This document shows positions 58,957 to 60,384 of a DNA stretch of 60,384 nucleotides, one piece after another (the stretch's first letter is position 1; each line of letters opens with the position of its first letter). Under the pieces are notes generated by a model. The model saw only the letters and a program-made list of their open reading frames with translations. It searched no databases and was not told the DNA's origin. A program made the position numbers and the translations under genes. The stretch is from Candidatus Bacteroides pullicola (GTDB lineage: Bacteria > Bacteroidota > Bacteroidia > Bacteroidales > Bacteroidaceae): assembly GCA_019115825.1 (NCBI GenBank), contig DXCV01000034.1, forward strand, positions 1 to 60,384, read 5' to 3'.

Positions 58957-60255
58957 ATGATTAAGCAATACTTCCAACAAGCCTGGGGCCAGCTGCGCCA
59001 ACAGCCGCTCATCAGCCTGGTGAACGTGGCGGGCACGGCCCTCTCCATCTTCCTCATCATGCTGGTGGTGATGATGCAGCAGGTGCAGGTGGAGCCCTTC
59101 CAACCGGAGAGCAACCGCGACCGCTTCCTGCACGTCCGCTGCGGCAGCATCACCAATGTGAACTGGGGCGAGGATGACACCAGCAACGGCCCCTTCAGCG
59201 TCCGCAGTGCGAAGGAGATGTATAAGTCACTGACCACGCCCGAGGCCGTCACCCTCTATACCATCGGCACCACCGCCACGCCCGTCAGCCTGCCCAACCA
59301 AGCCGCCACGGCAGTGGACGTGAAGGAGACGGACGATGACTTCTGGCGCGTGTTCGAGTTCGCCTTCACCGCGGGCAAGCCCTATGACCGCGCCACCTTC
59401 GACGCCGGGCAGCCCGTGGCGGTCATCACCGAGAGCGTGGCCCGCCTGCTGTTCGGCACCACCGACGTGGCCGGCCGCGAGTTCCTCCTGGCCCACGCCC
59501 CCTACCGCATCAGCGGCGTGGTGCAAGATGTGTCCACCCTGGCCACCACGGCCTACGCCCAAGTGTGGATACCCTACACCTCGACCGACCAGGTGAACAA
59601 CACGTGGACCGCCGACCTGATGGGCATGATGTCCTGCACCATCCTGGCCAAGAGCCGCGCCGACTTCCCCGCCATCCGCGAGGAGTGCGACCGCCGCTTG
59701 GCGGCCTTCAACCAAGTGATTGGCGAGAGCGGAGGCTATCGGTTCTTCAGCCGCAACCGTCCCTACGACCAGGAGAAGAACGCCCTCGCCACCGCTGCCA
59801 ACCATGAGCCCGACCTCCGGGGCGAACGGCGTAGCCGCCTGATGATTTACCTTATCCTCCTTATTGTCCCTGCCATCAACCTGAGTAGCATGACCCAGAG
59901 CCGTCTGCGGCAACGGGTCAGCGAGATTGGCGTGCGCCGTGCCTTCGGCTGCACCCGGGGCGAGATAGCGGGGCAGATATTGGCGGAGAACTTCATCGTC
60001 ACCCTGCTGGCGGGCGTGCTGGGCTTCCTGCTCAGCGTGGGCTTTGCCTACACGTGCAACGACATCATCTTCGCCCAAGAGTTCAGCCGAACGCTCAACC
60101 CGCCCACGGTGGATGCGTCCATCCTGATACACCTCTCCACCTTCCTCTGGGCCTTACTGTTCTGCTTCGTGCTCAACCTGCTCAGTGCGGGCATCCCTGC
60201 CTGGCGTGCCGCAAGGATGAATATCGTGGAGTCGATAGGGGGGAGGCTGCACTAA
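58957..60255 (+). CDS. FtsX/MacB-type permease, A-type, fourth copy
   Basis: A 432-residue permease starting MIKQYFQQAWGQLRQQPLIS, with A-type features (GVRRAFGCTRGEIAGQILAE). An in-frame ATG at 58945 overlaps the stop of the DUF2807 gene and would add four residues. It is more divergent than the other A-types. By the pattern of the operon, a B-type partner is expected just beyond the window. Confidence 0.88.
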   Translation: MIKQYFQQAWGQLRQQPLISLVNVAGTALSIFLIMLVVMMQQVQVEPFQPESNRDRFLHVRCGSITNVNWGEDDTSNGPFSVRSAKEMYKSLTTPEAVTLYTIGTTATPVSLPNQAATAVDVKETDDDFWRVFEFAFTAGKPYDRATFDAGQPVAVITESVARLLFGTTDVAGREFLLAHAPYRISGVVQDVSTLATTAYAQVWIPYTSTDQVNNTWTADLMGMMSCTILAKSRADFPAIREECDRRLAAFNQVIGESGGYRFFSRNRPYDQEKNALATAANHEPDLRGERRSRLMIYLILLIVPAINLSSMTQSRLRQRVSEIGVRRAFGCTRGEIAGQILAENFIVTLLAGVLGFLLSVGFAYTCNDIIFAQEFSRTLNPPTVDASILIHLSTFLWALLFCFVLNLLSAGIPAWRAARMNIVESIGGRLH

Positions 60256-60256
60256 A

Positions 60257-60384
60257 TAGGAATTTATGGCACGCAGATGACGCAGATAGTACAGATGACC
60301 GCAGATTTTAATAGGCAGATAATAAAGAATCTGCGCAAATCTGCTTAATCAGTGTCATCTGCGTGCCATCACCGATAAATTATC
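60257..60384. repeat. framed inverted-repeat element Z
   Basis: Left border TAGGAATTTA (60257-60266), 41-bp arms (60267-60307 and 60328-60368) of the GGCACGCAGATGACGCAG family with scattered mismatches, right border GATAAATTATC (60374-60384) at the window edge. Confidence 0.85.

Noticed and set aside
60257..60290. Third TGGCAC site as a sigma-54 promoter
   Set aside because: TGGCACGCAGATGACGC lacks a TTGCW-like -12 element and is part of the inverted-repeat family.

Overview
The window looks like a chromosomal segment of a gut Bacteroidales bacterium, most probably a Bacteroides-like genus. The evidence is a type III glutamine synthetase, a FeoA-FeoB fusion, a TonB-dependent receptor beside a lipoprotein whose cysteine is followed by acidic residues, a secreted GH2 beta-galactosidase, and promoters of the Bacteroidetes sigma-ABfr type (TTTG, about 20 bp, TAnnTTTG) instead of -35/-10 boxes. 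Most of it is housekeeping DNA. The accessory parts are a degraded mobile-element locus at a tRNA-Cys, a Macro-TIR gene, a toxin-antitoxin pair and many intergenic palindromic repeats.

Layout. 1-7.5 kb: gyrA, a periplasmic TPR protein, a small DNA-binding protein on the other strand, and feoAB with its Cys-rich partner. 7.58-12.7 kb: tRNA-Cys(GCA), a 40-codon integrase stump, a complete IS21-family element (istA, istB) and a BT4734/DUF3987-type primase-like gene that starts exactly at the IS end. 12.8-20.3 kb: ftsK, a LolA-like carrier, trxB and a beta-galactosidase. 20.4-23.5 kb (minus strand): a Crp/Fnr regulator and glnN. 24-30.6 kb: a membrane protein with a winged-helix regulator, an SDR and a lytic transglycosylase, a MaoC-like hydratase, a YgbA-like protein, an M48 protease, a long RluA-type pseudouridine synthase and a ParE-type toxin with its antitoxin. 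30.7-46.7 kb (mostly minus strand): a membrane-domain/cytidylate-kinase fusion, DUF2461, a duplicated beta-helix lipoprotein with a TonB receptor, Macro-TIR, yaaA, gcvP, an MBL hydrolase, rsmG, a DUF3298 lipoprotein and an AraC regulator. 46.8-60.3 kb: lipB, then a large MacAB-like export operon with one adaptor, seven FtsX-type permeases (three A/B pairs plus one A-type), one ATPase and one DUF2807 protein.

The most interesting signals lie between genes. (1) Four spacers carry tandem arrays of palindromes: three have a strict 22-bp period (19-bp palindrome plus 3-bp spacer) and one has a 21-bp period; the geometry is shared while the sequence is unique to each locus. (2) The export operon has two sigma-54-type promoters, one before the adaptor and one before the ATPase. 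Each has the same long palindrome centred about 54 bp upstream of its -24 GG, which predicts an enhancer-binding regulator outside the window. (3) Three spacers of that operon share the same short borders (TAGGAATTTA on the left, GATAAATTATC on the right) around different large inverted repeats. (4) A single-gene Macro-TIR protein is a candidate NAD-based defence factor.

All functional calls come from reading motifs and context in the sequence. No database search was run.
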